This document shows positions 23,652 through 33,447 of a DNA stretch of 51,509 nt, in pieces. A program made the translations under genes and the position numbers. Position 1 is the first letter of the stretch, and every line of letters begins with the position of its first letter. The notes beneath the pieces are model-generated. The model had not been told where the DNA came from. It saw nothing but the letters and a program-made list of their open reading frames with translations, and ran no database searches. Source of the stretch: an uncultured Eggerthellaceae bacterium (GTDB lineage: Bacteria > Actinomycetota > Coriobacteriia > Coriobacteriales > Eggerthellaceae); assembly GCA_947566075.1 (NCBI GenBank), contig CANOIM010000014.1, forward strand, positions 1 to 51,509, given 5' to 3'.

Positions 23652-26600
23652 ATGGATCTGAGCCGATGCAATGATGCCCAAAAGCGCGTGATCTCTACGC
23701 TTCCCGGCCCCTTGTTCGTTGCGGCTGGGGCTGGTTCGGGCAAGACATTCACGCTGAAGCTCAGGACGGCGAATGCGTTCGTCGGGGCTGAGAACGGGTT
23801 CAAGCTGGATTCCATCCATCAGCTGCTGGCCATCACCTTCACGGATAAAGCTGCCCAAGAGCTCCTCACGCGCATCAAGGATGCCCTTTTCGCTGAGGGC
23901 TTCTCAGAGCAGGCGCGCCAGGCTGATAGCGCTTGGATATCCACCATCCATGGGTTCTGCTCACGGTTATTGAGAGAGAACGCCCTGGAGATAGGCCTTG
24001 ACCCTGAGTTCAAGATGATCTCTGAGCGAGAGACGATGGAACTGACTGCCCAGGCTAGGGAAGCGGTGCTCCAACAGGTGCGTTCGGGTGAGATAGACCT
24101 CGGGCAGACGGGCTGGAATTGGAGCCTTCTGGGGGCGGGTGACCATATCAGCGGGTTGCTGGATGATGCTCTTGAGCTGCGCCGGAAGGTGGGGGCGATG
24201 CCCACGGGCTCTGATGCCTTCATCACCTTCCCCTCACCCTTCGCCCCCGGTGTTGCCCTGCGGTCCATGAAGGCGCTCGCGGAAGCGCTTTTGGCAGACA
24301 CCCATTGCTGGCCGAAGAGCCCGACGAAGTATGAGCAGGCTCGCATAGACGCCATCCCCCATGCCCTTGAGGCTGCCGAAGCGTGGTTGTGCTCTGATCA
24401 GGCAACCCTTGGCTTTGAGGATGACCTCTTCGACCGGGAACGATTCAAAGAGGTCATAGAGGCCTTCCCAGCGCTTTCGGCCACATTCGGCAAGAAGAAG
24501 GCAACTGACGATATCGTCAGCCGTTATAAGGATGTCCAAGGGAAGCTGGTATTCGGCACCTATGGCGCGTTCGGTCAGGAGGCCGCTTTGGCCTCCCTTG
24601 GCTTGGCGAAGGCCTATACCGCCCACTATGACCGCATGAAGCGCGAGCGCGGGCTGGTTGACAACGATGACCTTCTGCATATGGCATTGAAGGCCCTTAC
24701 GGCCCACCCTGATCTGGCCAAGCGCTATCGCGACCAGTTCAAGCTCATCATGGTGGACGAATTCCAAGACACTGACAAAGTGCAGATCGCCCTCTTGAAG
24801 CTGCTGGCGCAGCCCGGTCTTGCCAATGTATGCGTGGTGGGAGATGCTCAGCAGAGCATCTACCGCTTCCGCGGAGCGGATGTGGGAGCGTTCAGGGAAT
24901 ACCGATCAGAGCTAGCTGCCGCCCATCCAGAGCTTACCGAAAGGCAGCTGCAGCCCCAGCTGACGGAGAACTTCAGGAGCCACCGGGATATCTTGGCCTT
25001 CGTGGATGCCATCTTCTCTCAGGGCTCTTCATTCGGAGGCACCTATCTGAAGCTCACGCCGAAAGGCGCTATCAACCAGCAGGAGGATCCGGTGATGGAT
25101 GGGCGTCCGCGGGTCACCGTGGATATCCAGCACTACAAGGGGGGCAGCGAAGGGGTTGAAGAGCAAGAACGTGCCCTGAGGGCCTCTGCGCGCAGGATCG
25201 CTCAGCATTTCGCGGATATCAAACGGGCCTATCAAGAAGCCGGGGTGACCGAGAAGCATACCTACGCACTGCTCCTGGGCAGGACGAAGCATGCAGATGC
25301 TTACATCAAGGCGCTGAGGGAAGCGGGGCTGGAATCGCTGATGACGGCGGGTTCTATCCTCGCAGCCTCCGATGAGGCGAAGACGCTCAAGGCGCTTCTG
25401 CGCTATGCTGTGAATACCGGAGATGAGCAAGCGCTCCTTGATTGCCTCACCTCTGACCTCTTCGCCATATCTGACGATATCCTGCTTGCCCTTGCCTTCT
25501 ATCAAGCTGACGGCACGTTCAAGCATGGTTCTCTTGCGGCGGGTTTCAAAGACCGCAAACACGTGCAGACATTCAAGCTCACGGACCAGAGCGCTCAAGC
25601 CCTGCTTTGCGCTCAAGAGGTCCTGGGTGGTTTCGTCCGGGGGGCGCGTAGGCAAGCGCTCTCATCTTCGGTGCGCCAAGCGCTCGTATCATCAGGGTAT
25701 CTGGATCGTATGCAAGAGACAGGGGCCGAGGGGATCGCCTCGGTGGGGAATTGGTCGAAGCTATTGGGCATGCTGGAAGAGGTGGAAAGGGAGAGCTGCG
25801 GTTTCGTTGAGACGGTGACCGCCTTCGAATCCAAGCTCATCTTCGCCAAGGAATCCCCCGGTGTGCTTTCGGTGACGGAATCTGATTTCGTGCAGATCAT
25901 GACCATCCATGGGTCCAAGGGCTTGCAATTCGACCATGTAGCCGTGGCGGAGATAAAGACCAGCGGGTGGTCGAGCTCGTATCTGTTGGCGGAGAACCAG
26001 GGGGAGCATACCTATGCGCTTTCCAAGAAGGGCATGAGTCCTCCGTCTGTAGTGGCAGCTGTCATCCAGCAGCGGGCTGAGGATGCAGGGCTCAAGAGCC
26101 TCTCTGATGTTGAGTCCCCGGCTCAGCTGCTCTATATGCTCAATCGGGTATCCAAGGAAGAGGGCATGGGGGAGGCGCGGAGGCTCCTCTACGTAGGGCT
26201 CACTCGAGCAGTGCGCTCTTTGTATCTGAGCTACCTGACCAGCTCCCAACCGCATCCTCAGAAGGGTGCTCCCTATTGCCGTGATGGCATCTTCAAGGAC
26301 GTCCATGAAGCCCTCTATTGGGATACCGCTGGGGCAAGCTATGTGGATACCACCACGTGCAGCTATGGTGGCACGCTGCCTGCGAAGATCATCTTCACCG
26401 TGGGAGAGGTAGAAGAGGAGGGCGTTAGTGTTCCTGCTGCTCCGGCAGACACAAGCTTCCTCGTTCCCATCCGGCCGCAAAGCGCTGAGCTGCAGCCCGT
26501 GCCCTTCGTGGGGCCTCGGGCTGATGTGCGCTCCTACAGCTCATTGGATCATGGGCTCGTTCTGCCTGAGCTGCCGGAGGAGGAAGAAACCCTGAGGCCT

Positions 26601-27203
26601 GGGGAGGCGCCTTCGCAAGGGGCTGAGGAAGATGCCACAGCCCTGGGCACAGCGTTCCACAGGCTGGCTCAGCTGGCCATCATCCACAAGCGTCAGACGG
26701 GTGCGGACCACCTGACGTGTCCAGGCGAAGAGGCTATCCAGGCTCAGGTGCAGAAGCTGGAGGTCACGGCATCCCAAGAGGCTCGGCTGCGGCAGGCATT
26801 GGACAGCTGGTTCGCCAGCCCCCAGGCTCAGGAGCTGTGCACCTACGATGGGTTGGAGGCGGAGGTGCCCTTCATGGTTCCGTTGCCGGGCCCTGATGGC
26901 AGTCCGCTGTACCTCGAGGGTGAGATAGACGCCCTTGCCACCACGGGGGATGCGGCCTTCTTCGTGGACTACAAGACGGGCGGTAGCGAACAGGAGACGG
27001 CGGAGCAGCTCCACGCGAAGCACCAGCTCCAAGCCCAGTGCTATGCCTATGCCCTCCTGCGCTCTGGGTTCAGTACCGTGAAGGCCACCTTCGTGCGAGT
27101 AGAACGAGTCACCCCTGACGGTCGTCCCCAAACGGTGACCTATGGATTCTCTGCTGCTGACATGCCTGCTTTGGAAAGCGCGATCCTCAGTCATTGGGCG
27201 TAG
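23652..27203 (+). CDS. addA: AddA-like UvrD/RecB-type helicase with C-terminal nuclease
   Basis: The 1183-residue protein starts with NDAQKRVIS (Q motif) and P-loop GAGSGKT at 26-32. ITFTDKAAQEL (motif Ia), VDEFQDTDKVQ (motif II), GDAQQSIYRFRGAD (motif III) and LLYVGLTRAVRSLYL (motif VI) follow. The C-terminal PD-(D/E)XK nuclease is visible as GEIDALA and FVDYKTGG. This is the architecture of AddA, the 3'-5' helicase and nuclease of the AddAB complex, which resects DNA ends and loads RecA. The length is normal. The start abuts the AddB-like stop codon. It converges with the YfhO gene across 190 bp that contain repeat-like sequence. Confidence 0.92.
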   Translation: MDLSRCNDAQKRVISTLPGPLFVAAGAGSGKTFTLKLRTANAFVGAENGFKLDSIHQLLAITFTDKAAQELLTRIKDALFAEGFSEQARQADSAWISTIHGFCSRLLRENALEIGLDPEFKMISERETMELTAQAREAVLQQVRSGEIDLGQTGWNWSLLGAGDHISGLLDDALELRRKVGAMPTGSDAFITFPSPFAPGVALRSMKALAEALLADTHCWPKSPTKYEQARIDAIPHALEAAEAWLCSDQATLGFEDDLFDRERFKEVIEAFPALSATFGKKKATDDIVSRYKDVQGKLVFGTYGAFGQEAALASLGLAKAYTAHYDRMKRERGLVDNDDLLHMALKALTAHPDLAKRYRDQFKLIMVDEFQDTDKVQIALLKLLAQPGLANVCVVGDAQQSIYRFRGADVGAFREYRSELAAAHPELTERQLQPQLTENFRSHRDILAFVDAIFSQGSSFGGTYLKLTPKGAINQQEDPVMDGRPRVTVDIQHYKGGSEGVEEQERALRASARRIAQHFADIKRAYQEAGVTEKHTYALLLGRTKHADAYIKALREAGLESLMTAGSILAASDEAKTLKALLRYAVNTGDEQALLDCLTSDLFAISDDILLALAFYQADGTFKHGSLAAGFKDRKHVQTFKLTDQSAQALLCAQEVLGGFVRGARRQALSSSVRQALVSSGYLDRMQETGAEGIASVGNWSKLLGMLEEVERESCGFVETVTAFESKLIFAKESPGVLSVTESDFVQIMTIHGSKGLQFDHVAVAEIKTSGWSSSYLLAENQGEHTYALSKKGMSPPSVVAAVIQQRAEDAGLKSLSDVESPAQLLYMLNRVSKEEGMGEARRLLYVGLTRAVRSLYLSYLTSSQPHPQKGAPYCRDGIFKDVHEALYWDTAGASYVDTTTCSYGGTLPAKIIFTVGEVEEEGVSVPAAPADTSFLVPIRPQSAELQPVPFVGPRADVRSYSSLDHGLVLPELPEEEETLRPGEAPSQGAEEDATALGTAFHRLAQLAIIHKRQTGADHLTCPGEEAIQAQVQKLEVTASQEARLRQALDSWFASPQAQELCTYDGLEAEVPFMVPLPGPDGSPLYLEGEIDALATTGDAAFFVDYKTGGSEQETAEQLHAKHQLQAQCYAYALLRSGFSTVKATFVRVERVTPDGRPQTVTYGFSAADMPALESAILSHWA

Positions 27204-27251
27204 CAAAGAGGCCTGCAGTGGCATAAATCGGGGAGCCGCGTCATCCCGTTC

Positions 27252-27285
27252 TGTCATTCTGAGCTGCAGGCGAAGAATCTTTTTG
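27252..27285. repeat. Possible dispersed repeat between addA and yfhO
   Basis: The stretch around tgtcattctgagc and gcgaagaatct resembles a repeat motif found between genes in many bacteria (cattctgagc, a short spacer, gcgaagaatct). Only one copy is in this window, so the assignment rests on memory of that motif. Confidence 0.4.
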
Positions 27286-27298
27286 TATTACCGGTATA

Positions 27299-27413
27299 GG
27301 CATCCCGCAAGGGGCATTCGGCCTTGGCTTCGTCCTTCGAAAAGACGTGGTGCTCCGCTTATACCACGCTTTTCTCGGCCTGCAGAATCGGCCTCAACCC
27401 CTTGTGGGATGCC
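27299..27413. repeat. Nested long inverted repeat overlapping the yfhO 3' end
   Basis: Outer arms at 27299-27314 and 27398-27413 pair over 16 bp with one mismatch. Inner arms at 27339-27351 and 27363-27374 pair over about 12 bp with one bulge. The right outer arm contains codons for the last residues of the YfhO protein (QRHPTRG), whose tail differs from its paralogue. It may act as a two-way terminator between convergent genes or be an inserted palindromic element. Confidence 0.65.
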
Positions 27414-29856
27414 TTTGCTTTGTGGCCACAGGGCGCGGGTTGACAAAGATCCAGTCCCGTTTCGTCATACGTCGGGAAAGGTTCGGTGCCATGAGCAGGA
27501 ACAGCAATGCCAATAGGCTGATGATCGTGCCCGGGATCAGGCCAGGAGGCGTGAACTGCATCTCCACTTGGTTCTCACCCGGCTGCACGGGGATAGCCAT
27601 GAGCGCCCCTTCGGCAACATCTTGAGGTTCAACGGGCTCACCGTTCACGGTTACGCTCCAGCCCGTTTGGTTGGGTATGGTCATGAGCAACATCTGGCCT
27701 TCAGCAGCATTCATGGTTCCTGAGATGTGGGAGCCGCCGAACTCATTGAAGGTGAACTGATGAGCTTTGAGCTGATCGATCAGTTGGGTGAAGGCAGGCA
27801 TATCCATTGTCTGCTCGAGCGTCTGATCATCCAATTCCTCGGTGTTCAGATAAATGGCTGTTTCGGTACCAGCTAACGCGTTCGCAAAGGCATTCAAGCA
27901 TTCCCATTTGGTTCCTTCGGGCATCTGGAAATCCACGATGCTCTCAGGCACGCCATAGGCCAAACTCAGGGCATAGGGGTTCTCATAGAACTTCGCTTCG
28001 GGCACTTTGATAGACGTGAGCCCTACGTCTTCGAAGCCGAAGGGCAGGCTGCCGCTAGACATATACTTCACACCCAACAATGAATCTCCCAACAAAGAGG
28101 GATAGAGAGCATAGGTGTAGAAATGACCATCTCCGAATCCAAGAGCAGAGAGGAGATCAAGCACGGCTTGATCTCCCGTTGATGTATAGGATGAGATCTG
28201 GTCAATCCCCAGTGATAGGCCTTCGTTCAATGCAGGTTCATCCAAGCGAAGATAACTCTTTTCAACTCGATACACACCTGGATCGAGTTGCTCTAATTCT
28301 GCAACCTGATCAAAGGCGGCCTCGATATACGAGTCAAGATCTATTTGATCAGGCTCCACGTAAAGGCTCTCCCATGTGATGGTCGTCCTCATTGATACCC
28401 CTGTTATGGTGAGCAGCAGCGCGAGAGCAGCGATAGATGATCTCCGCACCCATGTTGATAGTGCCTTCGGGCTATCGCTGTCGTCCAGAAGGATGCGTAA
28501 TGAAAAAGATGCGCACCACACCATCATGAAGATGAAGAGGAAGGACATCCGGCTATTGAAGCCTGATGGGAGACGGAAGCCTCCCCAGATGAATTGGAGG
28601 GGATAGAGCCATGAACTCAAAAGCAGCAAGAAGAGGAATGAACCTGCTGCTATCTTGAGCTTTGTGGGAACCCTTGCATTCATGAAGAAGAGGATGCCGA
28701 GCACGAGCACAAGAAAGCTTGCGAATAGCTGCGGTGTTTTCGAATCGACCCATTTACCGTAGAACAGCGCTCCAAGAACGTCCAAAGCCGATCCGTGCTG
28801 AAGGGCGGGGAAAGCAAGGCAACCAATAAGACAAAGAATAAGCCCTGCAAGAAGCACGGTGCAACTCCGGAAACGAAGCGATCGCTTCCGGAGCAACCAG
28901 AATACCCCAAGGATGACCACAACGGCTATGAGGATGAGTGCGATGGTCAGGTGCTCAAGCGGCATCGTTTCGAGAAAAGGAAGTCGCTCCAGTATCGGGT
29001 CTCGATCACTGGCGGTTTTGAGAACACCGCTCTCTGCTGTGCCGCTATCGAGCATGGCAAGAACGCACGGTAAGAAGATCACAGCAGAGAGGCAAAGCCC
29101 CAAAGCAAGGGCACCGAAAGCGGATGCGAGCTGTTTCCCGGTATTGGGTGTGGGTGCCAATCGGGTATCGAAGCGGAGTGCATATTGCTCGAAGAGGAAA
29201 TATAGGCATAAGAACAACCCGATGATGTAACCCATATACCAGCAGGCCAAGACGCAGGCGCCGAAGGAAAAGGCCAAGAGCCTCCAGGTTCCCTTATGCA
29301 GCAAGCAGCATACGCCCCAAGCACAGAGGGGTAAGAATATGAGGCCATCCAGCCACATAGGGCATCTCAGCTGAGTGATGGTCCACATCGAAAGCGTGAA
29401 GCCCAAGCCGATAGCGCTTGCCCATATACGCGTGAGTGCGAACCTCTTGCGTAGATAGAACTGCATCGTAAGCTGGATGCAACCTACTTTCAGTAGCACG
29501 GTGAGGAAGCAGAATAGGGATAGCTTTTCTTTATCGAAGAGCATTAAAAACAGGTTGAAGGGGCTTGCGAGGTAATAGCCCACCATAGGGATCGTCGAGC
29601 TTCCCAATGCTTGGTTTGTTGCATAGGTGGCATCAGCATTTCCTGAGAGGACGTCTTTGAGCCATGAATAGAATTCAAGGTACTGGGTGCGCTGATCGCC
29701 AAAGAGGAAAGCCTCAGATCCGAATGGGTAAAGACCGTTCATCCAGCTAGCGAGCGAAAGGACGATTCCAGGTAGTAGGAAGCTCACAAAGTTATAGGCC
29801 AAGAACAAGGTGCGTTGCCTCATTCGCCCGTTGTCCTTTTCTGCCCTACTGCTCAT
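27394..29856 (-). CDS. YfhO-family multi-membrane-span glycosyltransferase-like protein, paralogue 1
   Basis: About 820 residues with a dozen or more membrane helices and a large C-terminal extracellular part. The N-terminal ASWMNGLYPFGSEAF and DQRTQYLEFYSWL stretch is typical of YfhO, which in Bacillus works with the GT2 enzyme CsbB to glycosylate lipoteichoic acid outside the membrane. ATG 29856 overlaps the acyltransferase stop by 11 nt; the longer frame to 29946 would overlap much further. It is a paralogue of 31072-33447 and almost identical to it in the C-terminal domain, which reads IPNQTGWSVTVNGEPVEPQ near the end. The last 17 or so residues lie in a palindromic repeat and are not shared. 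It is the last gene of the minus-strand operon. Confidence 0.88.
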   Translation of the reverse strand: MSSRAEKDNGRMRQRTLFLAYNFVSFLLPGIVLSLASWMNGLYPFGSEAFLFGDQRTQYLEFYSWLKDVLSGNADATYATNQALGSSTIPMVGYYLASPFNLFLMLFDKEKLSLFCFLTVLLKVGCIQLTMQFYLRKRFALTRIWASAIGLGFTLSMWTITQLRCPMWLDGLIFLPLCAWGVCCLLHKGTWRLLAFSFGACVLACWYMGYIIGLFLCLYFLFEQYALRFDTRLAPTPNTGKQLASAFGALALGLCLSAVIFLPCVLAMLDSGTAESGVLKTASDRDPILERLPFLETMPLEHLTIALILIAVVVILGVFWLLRKRSLRFRSCTVLLAGLILCLIGCLAFPALQHGSALDVLGALFYGKWVDSKTPQLFASFLVLVLGILFFMNARVPTKLKIAAGSFLFLLLLSSWLYPLQFIWGGFRLPSGFNSRMSFLFIFMMVWCASFSLRILLDDSDSPKALSTWVRRSSIAALALLLTITGVSMRTTITWESLYVEPDQIDLDSYIEAAFDQVAELEQLDPGVYRVEKSYLRLDEPALNEGLSLGIDQISSYTSTGDQAVLDLLSALGFGDGHFYTYALYPSLLGDSLLGVKYMSSGSLPFGFEDVGLTSIKVPEAKFYENPYALSLAYGVPESIVDFQMPEGTKWECLNAFANALAGTETAIYLNTEELDDQTLEQTMDMPAFTQLIDQLKAHQFTFNEFGGSHISGTMNAAEGQMLLMTIPNQTGWSVTVNGEPVEPQDVAEGALMAIPVQPGENQVEMQFTPPGLIPGTIISLLALLFLLMAPNLSRRMTKRDWIFVNPRPVATKQRHPTRG

Positions 29857-31036
29857 GAGGATTCTCTGCCGATGCCGCGATCTTCCCCACCCGATGAGAC
29901 CAGGTGATGCTCGGGCGCTCAACGCAATACCAAAAGACCCAAGCAACGATAAAACTCAAGATGAGCGCACATGCAGCTTGCAGGGACCCTGTCATCCCGA
30001 AGCGGGGGAGAAGAGCCTGAAGACCGCCAATGGTTATAGCATGAGTCAGATACATGCTATAGGAGATCTTGCCGAGCCATTGGCAGGGCTTTGTGGATAG
30101 CATCCGGCGTACGAACCCGTTTGTCAGCGCCAGGAATACGAGACCCACGCAAGCGCCGTTCATAGCTGTTTGCCCAACGGCATAGAGGAAGGTGCCTCGC
30201 TCGAAAGTGTAGGAGAGTTCGATCAGGAGCAGGCAGCCAATGAGCAGTCCTCCCTCTAGCAGGGGGGAGAGGCGTCTTGCTGCGCATGAACGATAATGCT
30301 TGGCGATAATGACTCCCAAGATGAACATGATTCCGAAGCGCAGAGGGAAGTAGCCCGTAAAGTGAGCGGCGAACACGCAGAAGAGCAAGGAAGCGATCGC
30401 GATCCCATCTCGTTTGAAGAGCAGTGCGAAGAAGATGCAAAGGGGGAGGGTAAGGCTGAACCAGAGCTCCCAACTCATTGACCAAACGGGAGAATCAACC
30501 CGGACGAGGGGATCTCCATAAAGCGTGAATCCATCATCAGAGACATTGAAGAGGACGTCGAACTGCATGAGGATGTCATGGATGATGCTTTGAAGGCTTC
30601 CTGAGTAGTCGACGGCTATGGCAGAACGAGATGTTGATCCAAGTCCTTGGGCAACAAAACCTGCAACCACTCCCAAGAGGATTGCTGCAAAGAGGGGAAC
30701 GCAAAGGCGAACGACACGTCTAGGATAGTAGGCGAACCAATCATATCCTCCTTCTTCAGGCTTTGAGGCCTCCTCTTGAAGGTGAGGATCCTTGCGAATG
30801 GGGTGCAGTCTTTTCAGAGGAACAAGTGATAGGACCACTCCAGAGAGCACATAGAACACCATAACTGCAGCGGTTCCTGGAATGAAAGCATAGCCATCAC
30901 TTGGTCCAAAAGGCTGGATCATGATCCCGATGTGCAAGAGCAATACGACAAGGCATGCGACTCCGCGCAACCCGTCTAAGGAGTAGATGCGTTCCGAACG
31001 TGTCTTTGGGGGATCCTGTGCATTCATTCTTTGCAT
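29846..31036 (-). CDS. Acyltransferase family 3 membrane protein
   Basis: The 396-residue protein has the OafA/acyltransferase-3 pattern. It starts with YSLDGLRGVACLVVLLLHIG, whose His is the proposed catalytic base, and about ten membrane helices follow. VDSPVWSMSWELWFSL and the late GKISYSMYLTHAI box are also typical. These enzymes transfer acetyl or other acyl groups to exported sugars. It lies between the two YfhO paralogues in the same operon, so its likely acceptor is the glycan or teichoic acid built there; this is inference. ATG 31036 is used, with ATG 31027 as an alternative. Its stop overlaps the start of YfhO 1. Confidence 0.88.
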   Translation of the reverse strand: MQRMNAQDPPKTRSERIYSLDGLRGVACLVVLLLHIGIMIQPFGPSDGYAFIPGTAAVMVFYVLSGVVLSLVPLKRLHPIRKDPHLQEEASKPEEGGYDWFAYYPRRVVRLCVPLFAAILLGVVAGFVAQGLGSTSRSAIAVDYSGSLQSIIHDILMQFDVLFNVSDDGFTLYGDPLVRVDSPVWSMSWELWFSLTLPLCIFFALLFKRDGIAIASLLFCVFAAHFTGYFPLRFGIMFILGVIIAKHYRSCAARRLSPLLEGGLLIGCLLLIELSYTFERGTFLYAVGQTAMNGACVGLVFLALTNGFVRRMLSTKPCQWLGKISYSMYLTHAITIGGLQALLPRFGMTGSLQAACALILSFIVAWVFWYCVERPSITWSHRVGKIAASAENPHEQ

Positions 31037-31071
31037 GATACAAGAAGAAGGTTCTTCACCAATATGGGCTT

Positions 31072-33447
31072 CTAAGTGCTAAGGCAGGTGATCCTTCGGC
31101 GAAGGCGCGGTGCCAATAACAAAAAGAGCAATGCCGACAGGCTAATGATCGCACCGGGAATGAGACCGGGGGTCATGAATTGCATCTCCACATGGTTCTC
31201 ACCCGGCTGCACGGGGATAGCCATGAGCGCTCCTTCGGCAACATCTTGAGGTTCAACGGGATCTCCGTTCACCGTCACGCTCCAGCCAGCCTGATTGGGT
31301 ATGGTCATGAGCAGCATCTGATCTTCAACGGCATTCATGGTTCCTGAGATGCGGGAGCCACCGAATTCATCGAAGGTGAATTGATGAGCTTTGAGTTGAT
31401 CAATCATTTGAGTGAATGCGGCCATGTCCAGTTCTTGTTCGATAGTTTGACTATCTTGGATGAGCGATGTGTCAGGATAGATGGCTATCTCATGACCCGT
31501 CAATGCGCTTGCAAAGGCGTTCACACACTCCCATTTGGTCCCTTCGGGCATCTGGAAATCCACGATGCTCTCGGGCACGCCATAGGCCAAGCTCAGGGCA
31601 TAGGGGTTCTCATAGAACTTCGCTTCGGGCACTTCGATAGGCGTGAGTCCTACGTCAACATAGCCTCGCGGAGTGGTGTCAGAGGATTTGTACTTGACCC
31701 CGAAGAGTGAATCACCAGCTAGATTCGGATAGAAAACATAGGTGAAGAAATAGTCATCGCCGAAGCCAAGGGCAGATAAGAAGCTCAATACGCTTGCGTC
31801 ACCAGTGGAGGTATAGGAGTCTATCTGGTTGGCGCCGATGGACATGCCTTCGTTCAGTGCATACTCATTGAAGCGCATATAGGTCTTTTCGACGCGATAC
31901 ACTCCTGGGTCGTGCTCTTCAAGTTCAGCGATCTGCTCTGTGGCCGATGCCATGTAATCGTCGATAGAGGATTGGTCATAGTTATCGTAGAAGTGATATA
32001 GGGTGGTCGTAGTTCGGACGAAGACGCCAAGCGTGACAAGCGCCAGTGCTGCTGCGGCGACAGCTGTCTTGCGTGCAAGGCGCGGTAGATTCAGCGTAGT
32101 GTTGGCATTATTCAGGATTGCTCGAAGCGCGAATGCCGCACTCCATGTGAGCATGAAGATGAACAAGAACGACACCCTGCTGTGGTAGCCAGCCGGGATC
32201 CTGAAACCGCCCCAAATATAACGGAGAGGTGAGAGCCATGCACTGAAGAGCAGCAAGAGCAGAAAGAGCCCAAGTGCGAGCTTGAGCTTGAGTGGAATCT
32301 GCCTCATGAAGAATAGGTATATGGCAAGGATGAGCGTCAAGAAGCTGGCGAATAGCTGGGGTGTTCTCTCATAGATCCAGGTTCCAAAGGCGAGGCCCCT
32401 GAATACATCGAGAGCTGAGCTATGTTGGAACGATGGCATGGCAAGACATCCGATGAGGCAAAGCATGAGCGCAGCAAAGAGGATCACGGAGCATCGAAAA
32501 CGCAGAGAGCGTTTCCTGAGCAGCCAGAATGCGAGGGCTACAACACAAAGAATGATGATCGCGATGGCGACGATGATGGCCTCCATGGGAACGTTAGCAA
32601 GAGCTGGGAAGCGCTCCGCGATGATCTCGTGGGACCTGCTGAATCTCACAGCTCCGCTACGAGTCGTGCCATTGCTCATCATGCTCAGAACGCTTGGCAA
32701 GAACAGAACTGCGGATAGCGCAAGTCCCATGAACATAGAACCGCAGAAGAGGAGCATCCGCTTTGCAGTAGATCGGCCAGAGGGAACAGCCTCATAGCTC
32801 AGCATGTAATCTTCAAAGAGCATATACAAACAGAGGAACAACCCGATCATATAGCCCATGTACCAATTCGTGAAAACGCATGTGCCAAAGGAGACCGCTA
32901 AGAGCCGCCAACGTCCATCACGCAAGAGGCAGCAAACGCCCCAAGCGCACAAGGGAAGGAAGATCAATCCGTCCATCCACATAGGATTTCGCAGCTGCGT
33001 GACGGTCCATATCGATAAGGCGAATCCCAGGCCGATCGCACTTGCCCAAATACGCGGCAATGAGAATCGCCTTTGCAGGAAGAACTGGATCGAAAGCTGC
33101 ATGCATCCCGCTTTCAAGAGCGTGATGACGAAATAGAAGACGGGGATATCTTTTTCGTTGAAAAGAACAAGGAGGGCATTGAAGGGGCTTGCTAGGTAAT
33201 AGGAGATCATCGAAATGGTAGAACCGCCAAGCGCTTGAGTGGTGGTGTAGAAAGGATCTGCGTTGCCAAGGAGCACGTCCCTGTACCAAGCGAAGAAATC
33301 GATGTATTGGGTCCGCAGATCAGCGACGATGAACAGCTTCGGTCCCAATGGATAGAGGCCATTGATCCATATCGCTAACGCTAAGATGGTTATGGGAAGT
33401 AGGAAGGTGCCCGTTCCATAGAGGGCGGTCTTCAGCTTAGAGTTCAT
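31072..33447 (-). CDS. YfhO-family membrane protein, paralogue 2
   Basis: About 791 residues with the same layout as paralogue 1: IWINGLYPLGPKLF, then DLRTQYIDFFAWY, many membrane helices and a large C-terminal outer domain. The stretch from VPEAKFYENPYALSLAYG through VDFQMPEGTKWEC is residue-identical in both copies, while the N-terminal halves differ more. ATG 33447 overlaps the stop of the GT2 gene by 11 nt, the same overlap seen between the acyltransferase and paralogue 1; the longer frame to 33504 is rejected. It probably transfers a sugar from a polyprenyl-phosphate donor to a surface polymer. Confidence 0.88.
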   Translation of the reverse strand: MNSKLKTALYGTGTFLLPITILALAIWINGLYPLGPKLFIVADLRTQYIDFFAWYRDVLLGNADPFYTTTQALGGSTISMISYYLASPFNALLVLFNEKDIPVFYFVITLLKAGCMQLSIQFFLQRRFSLPRIWASAIGLGFALSIWTVTQLRNPMWMDGLIFLPLCAWGVCCLLRDGRWRLLAVSFGTCVFTNWYMGYMIGLFLCLYMLFEDYMLSYEAVPSGRSTAKRMLLFCGSMFMGLALSAVLFLPSVLSMMSNGTTRSGAVRFSRSHEIIAERFPALANVPMEAIIVAIAIIILCVVALAFWLLRKRSLRFRCSVILFAALMLCLIGCLAMPSFQHSSALDVFRGLAFGTWIYERTPQLFASFLTLILAIYLFFMRQIPLKLKLALGLFLLLLLFSAWLSPLRYIWGGFRIPAGYHSRVSFLFIFMLTWSAAFALRAILNNANTTLNLPRLARKTAVAAAALALVTLGVFVRTTTTLYHFYDNYDQSSIDDYMASATEQIAELEEHDPGVYRVEKTYMRFNEYALNEGMSIGANQIDSYTSTGDASVLSFLSALGFGDDYFFTYVFYPNLAGDSLFGVKYKSSDTTPRGYVDVGLTPIEVPEAKFYENPYALSLAYGVPESIVDFQMPEGTKWECVNAFASALTGHEIAIYPDTSLIQDSQTIEQELDMAAFTQMIDQLKAHQFTFDEFGGSRISGTMNAVEDQMLLMTIPNQAGWSVTVNGDPVEPQDVAEGALMAIPVQPGENHVEMQFMTPGLIPGAIISLSALLFLLLAPRLRRRITCLST

